From JBMNCQ01 sp049366715 (GTDB lineage: Bacteria > Bacillota > Peptococcia > Peptococcales > BICA1-8): a stretch of DNA of 64,000 nt. Of the stretch, positions 61,184 through 64,000 are shown piece after piece (position 1 is the stretch's first letter; each line of letters opens with the position of its first letter). The translations under genes and the position numbers were made by a program. The DNA lies in assembly GCA_049366715.1 (NCBI GenBank), contig JBMNCQ010000048.1, positions 62,001 through 126,000 of the forward strand, written 5' to 3'. The notes beneath the pieces are model-generated. The model was not told where the DNA came from, did not search any database, and saw nothing but the letters and a program-made list of their open reading frames with translations.

Positions 61184-61915
61184 TTATTTTCTTAATAATG
61201 GTCTTTTCTGAAGTATACCTGCTTTTCTCGGATATTTATCAGCAGTCTCCTGCTCTTTTCTAAACATTAAAATCACCCTTTTATGTTCTTCATTATCTTT
61301 TAAAAAAAATTCATCTGCTGAACAAAAAATTACACCTAATTCTTCTTGTACAAAATCACTTTCGGCAAGTTCTTCTATTCCCTCAGGTCCTTTTAAGGCA
61401 AGAAAATAACCGCCTTTTTTTAAAAAAGGAATGGCTAATTCCAGTAAAACCGGTAGTTTAGCAACAGCTCTTGCCAAAACGATATCATATTTTTCCCGGT
61501 ATTCGGAATTTCTCGCCAAATCTTCCGCCCGGCCATGAATACAAGATATATTGATTAAATTTAACTCTTCTATTACATGCTCTAAAAAAATTATTCTCTT
61601 TTGTAAAGAATCTAATAATGTAAGTTTTGTATGATCACCCAGGACAATTTTAAGGGGAATTCCAGGAAAACCGGCACCCGTTCCTATATCTAAAATACTT
61701 TTTTCCGACCATTTCAGCGAAGTTTTTAGACATAATAAAGAATCAAGAAAATGTTTATAGTAAATATCCTCCATATCTTCAATAGCAGTTAAATTCATAA
61801 TATTATTCCATTCCAATAGTAAATGGGAAAATTTAATAAAATTATTTATTTGATTTTCATTAAAAATTAATTCCTTTTCCCTAAAAATATCATTAATATT
61901 AATCATGAACTGCAA
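61184..61915 (-). CDS. rsmG: 16S rRNA (guanine527-N7)-methyltransferase RsmG
   Basis: 243 residues: NQINNFIKFSHLLLEWNNIMNLTAI, SAM loop ILDIGTGAGFPGIPLKI and VLARAVAKLPVLLELAIPFLKKGG. Methylates 16S rRNA near the decoding site. The start overlaps the end of mnmG by 17 bases. Confidence 0.96.
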   Translation of the reverse strand: MQFMININDIFREKELIFNENQINNFIKFSHLLLEWNNIMNLTAIEDMEDIYYKHFLDSLLCLKTSLKWSEKSILDIGTGAGFPGIPLKIVLGDHTKLTLLDSLQKRIIFLEHVIEELNLINISCIHGRAEDLARNSEYREKYDIVLARAVAKLPVLLELAIPFLKKGGYFLALKGPEGIEELAESDFVQEELGVIFCSADEFFLKDNEEHKRVILMFRKEQETADKYPRKAGILQKRPLLRK

Positions 61916-63794
61916 CCCCTTTGCGTCTTTGCTGTTCTAAAAATACCAGCAACACCGAAATATCAGCAGGAGAAACTCCGGAAATCCTGGAGGCCTGTCC
62001 AACTGAAGAAGGTTTAATTTGGGCTAATTTTTGTTTCGCTTCATTCCTTAATCCTGTTATTTTAGAATAATCTAAAGCAGGATCAAGTTCTTTTTTTTCA
62101 ATCTTTTCAAACCTTTCTACTTGAGCCAGCTGTTTATTTATATAGCCTTCATATTTAAATTGGATCTCTACTTGTTCGCTAATTTCAGTTGTCAATTCAT
62201 GATCACCGTAACCAATCTCGATTAAATCATTATACGTTATTTCCGGTCTTTTTAATAATTCTGCCGCACTAACAGCATTTTTTAGCAGGGAACTCTTTTT
62301 ATTGTTTAATAATGTAACTAAACGTTCATAATTAGGATTTAAGTTTGTTTCCTGCAACCGACATTTTTCCCGGGAAATAATTTCTTTTTTCTTCACAAAC
62401 TTAGCATAACGTTCCTCACTAACCAAACCAGCTTTCCAACCCATTTCAGTTAATCTTAAATCAGCATTATCCTGTCGTAATAATAATCTGTACTCGGCCC
62501 TGGATGTTAACATTCTGTAAGGTTCATTTGTTCCTTTGGTAACTAAATCATCAATTAATACTCCAATATAAGCATCAGACCTTTTTAATATAAACGGTTC
62601 TTTATTTTTTATCTTTAACACAGCGTTTATCCCCGCGATAATTCCTTGAGCAGCTGCTTCTTCATAACCCGACGTTCCATTAATCTGTCCGGCAGTATAT
62701 AAACCATTAATACTTTTTGTTTCCAGGGTTAATTTTAACTGTAGAGGATTAAGACAATCATATTCAATAGCATAAGCAGGACGCATTATTTCAACATTTT
62801 CCAGACCCGGTATTGTCCGGTACATTTGGATTTGCACATCTTCCGGTAAACTACTGGAAACACCCTGCACATACATTTCAGATGTATCAATTCCTTCCGG
62901 TTCAATAAAAACCTGATGATTCGTTTTATCAGAAAAACGCACGACCTTATCTTCAATAGAAGGACAATAGCGCGGGCCGGTGCCTTCAATTGTACCGGAA
63001 TACAGAGGGGCGCGATGCAAATTATCTTTAATTATTTTATGTGTGAGTTCATTCGTATAGGTAAGCCAGCAGGAATGATTATGCTTTTGCCCTTGCTCAG
63101 TTAAAAAGGAAAAAAATAAATTTCTGTTTTCCCCAGGCTGTTCAACCATTTTTGAAAAATCTATCGTTCTTTTATCAACCCGGGCCGGAGTACCTGTTTT
63201 AAATCTCAATAATTCCAGACCCAGCTCACGCAGACTGACGGATAAATGCAAAGATGCCTGTTGACCATTTGGTCCGGCGGTATAATTAAAATCTCCAATA
63301 ATAATTTTTCCTTTTAAATAAGTACCTGTAGTCAATATTACAGCCGGAGCATAATAAGTGGCACCTGTTTGGGTTACAACACCTTTCACTTGGTTTTCCG
63401 CAACTAAAATCTTCTCAACCATGGCTTGTTTCACGACCAGATTTTTTTGTTCCTGGAGAGATTTCGTCATTTCTTTTTGATACCAATGTTTGTCAGCTTG
63501 TGCCCGTAAAGCATGAACAGCAGGCCCCTTACCTGTATTAAGCATCCGGACCTGGATGTTAGTTTTATCAATAGTAACACCCATTTGACCACCAAGAGCA
63601 TCAATTTCTCTTACTAAGTGCCCCTTTGCCGGGCCGCCTACAGCAGGATTACAAGGCATTAAGGCTATATTATCCATACTAATTGTCAATATTAGTGTAT
63701 TACATCCCATCCTGGCAGCAGCAAGAGCCGCCTCACAACCGGCATGCCCCGCACCTATGACAATTACATCATAACTGTCTGCAAAAAACTCCAT
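61899..63794 (-). CDS. mnmG: tRNA uridine-5-carboxymethylaminomethyl modification enzyme MnmG (GidA)
   Basis: 631 residues: FAD loop VIVIGAGHAGCEAALAAARMG, conserved CNPAVGGPAKGHLVREIDALGGQMG, AGQINGTSGYEEAAAQGI, and C-terminal domain with ISGVSPADISVLLVFLEQ. Works with MnmE on wobble uridines. It follows mnmE by 10 bases. A Noc-type palindrome (62365-62378) lies inside this gene. Confidence 0.97.
   Translation of the reverse strand: MEFFADSYDVIVIGAGHAGCEAALAAARMGCNTLILTISMDNIALMPCNPAVGGPAKGHLVREIDALGGQMGVTIDKTNIQVRMLNTGKGPAVHALRAQADKHWYQKEMTKSLQEQKNLVVKQAMVEKILVAENQVKGVVTQTGATYYAPAVILTTGTYLKGKIIIGDFNYTAGPNGQQASLHLSVSLRELGLELLRFKTGTPARVDKRTIDFSKMVEQPGENRNLFFSFLTEQGQKHNHSCWLTYTNELTHKIIKDNLHRAPLYSGTIEGTGPRYCPSIEDKVVRFSDKTNHQVFIEPEGIDTSEMYVQGVSSSLPEDVQIQMYRTIPGLENVEIMRPAYAIEYDCLNPLQLKLTLETKSINGLYTAGQINGTSGYEEAAAQGIIAGINAVLKIKNKEPFILKRSDAYIGVLIDDLVTKGTNEPYRMLTSRAEYRLLLRQDNADLRLTEMGWKAGLVSEERYAKFVKKKEIISREKCRLQETNLNPNYERLVTLLNNKKSSLLKNAVSAAELLKRPEITYNDLIEIGYGDHELTTEISEQVEIQFKYEGYINKQLAQVERFEKIEKKELDPALDYSKITGLRNEAKQKLAQIKPSSVGQASRISGVSPADISVLLVFLEQQRRKGVAVHD
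62365..62378. promoter_or_regulatory. Noc-type binding site within mnmG
   Basis: TTTTCCCGGGAAAT, 13 of 14 positions as in the Bacillus Noc site and perfectly palindromic in its 12-bp core TTTCCCGGGAAA. Confidence 0.5.
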
Positions 63795-63804
63795 ATAATC
63801 TTCC

Positions 63805-64000
63805 CTACTTTCCTAAACAAAATTGAGAGAAAATTTGATCTAGAATATCTTCTTCTATTGTTGCACCGGTAATTTTTCCTAAACTTTCCCAGGCACTTTT
63901 AATATCTATAATCACAAAATCTCCGGGTAAATGATTATGCAAAGAAAAAAGAGCACTCTCTAAAAAATCCAGCGTTTTTTGCAGGGCTTGTATATGACGG
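63805..64000 (-). CDS. mnmE: tRNA modification GTPase MnmE, C-terminal fragment (cut by the window edge)
   Basis: The last 64 codons of MnmE are visible, with RHIQALQKTLDFLESAL, SAWESLGKITGATIEEDILD and the C-terminal IFSQFCLGK motif. The terminal FCLGK corresponds to the catalytic Cys-box (FCIGK) of the family. The rest lies past the right end. Partner of MnmG. Confidence 0.95.
   Translation of the reverse strand, partial: RHIQALQKTLDFLESALFSLHNHLPGDFVIIDIKSAWESLGKITGATIEEDILDQIFSQFCLGK

Overview
The window is a moderately AT-rich stretch of the chromosome of an anaerobic, probably endospore-forming Firmicute, most likely a Clostridia/Peptococcaceae-type organism. This rests on the gene order mnmE-mnmG-rsmG-noc-soj-spo0J and rpsF-ssb-rpsR-(yybS-gdpP)-rplI-dnaB-purA, which is the classic Firmicute layout just to one side of oriC, and on the spore-associated yyaC, Noc, and a PAS sensor kinase of sporulation type. 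It also rests on the anaerobic energy genes: an HndABCD-type [FeFe] hydrogenase, cytochrome b-linked fumarate reductase, and two-subunit class I fumarase. The right end stops inside mnmE, so dnaA/oriC should lie several kb beyond position 64000. Most genes run on the minus strand, away from that origin. Two perfect parS palindromes (57919-57934 and 58045-58060) mark the centromere region.

Layout. 1-11 kb is accessory: a large MalT-like/BTAD regulator, a lipoprotein, a MarR-controlled drug-efflux operon with two different adaptor proteins, a ferritin-like protein, a second MarR gene with a membrane protein, a zinc-ribbon protein, and a spermidine-synthase-like methyltransferase. 11.5-17.5 kb is a six-gene C4-dicarboxylate operon (sdh/frdCAB, fumarase alpha/beta, malic enzyme) linking pyruvate, malate, fumarate and succinate to the quinone pool. 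18-21.3 kb holds a tRNA-Gly, an ABC-F ATPase and a six-tRNA operon. 21.3-24.2 kb is larE-larB-larC (nickel-pincer cofactor). 25.6-31.6 kb holds a CarD-type regulator, purA, an FAD protein, dnaB and rplI. 31.6-36 kb continues with gdpP, yybS, a MazG-like protein, rpsR, ssb and rpsF. 36-50 kb is a mix of housekeeping and cell-envelope genes: MscS, HEAT protein, TIGR01212 radical SAM protein, CvpA, thioredoxin, L-lactate dehydrogenase, YkvI, YyaC, CBS-ACT protein, lipid kinase, and a bactofilin with an M23 peptidase. 50.6-55.1 kb is the hydrogenase operon, preceded by a near-ideal Rex-type operator. 55.6-57.6 kb has two plus-strand sensory genes. 58-64 kb is the chromosome-segregation and tRNA-modification block.

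The most unusual signal is a family of 7-bp tandem repeat tracts (units such as TAGTGAC, TTCGAAA, TTAGAAA, TTCTAAC). They occupy tRNA spacers and the DNA immediately upstream of purA, the DUF951 gene and the radical SAM gene. Most tracts are about five units (35 bp) long and one has 14 units. Other signals worth checking are paired, matching MarR operators, a Rex site at the hydrogenase operon, Noc-type binding sites, SOS-like boxes flanking soj-spo0J, an apparent AUA start codon on the CarD gene, and a leader hairpin/terminator before the fumarate reductase operon. I saw no phage, insertion sequence, CRISPR array or rRNA.
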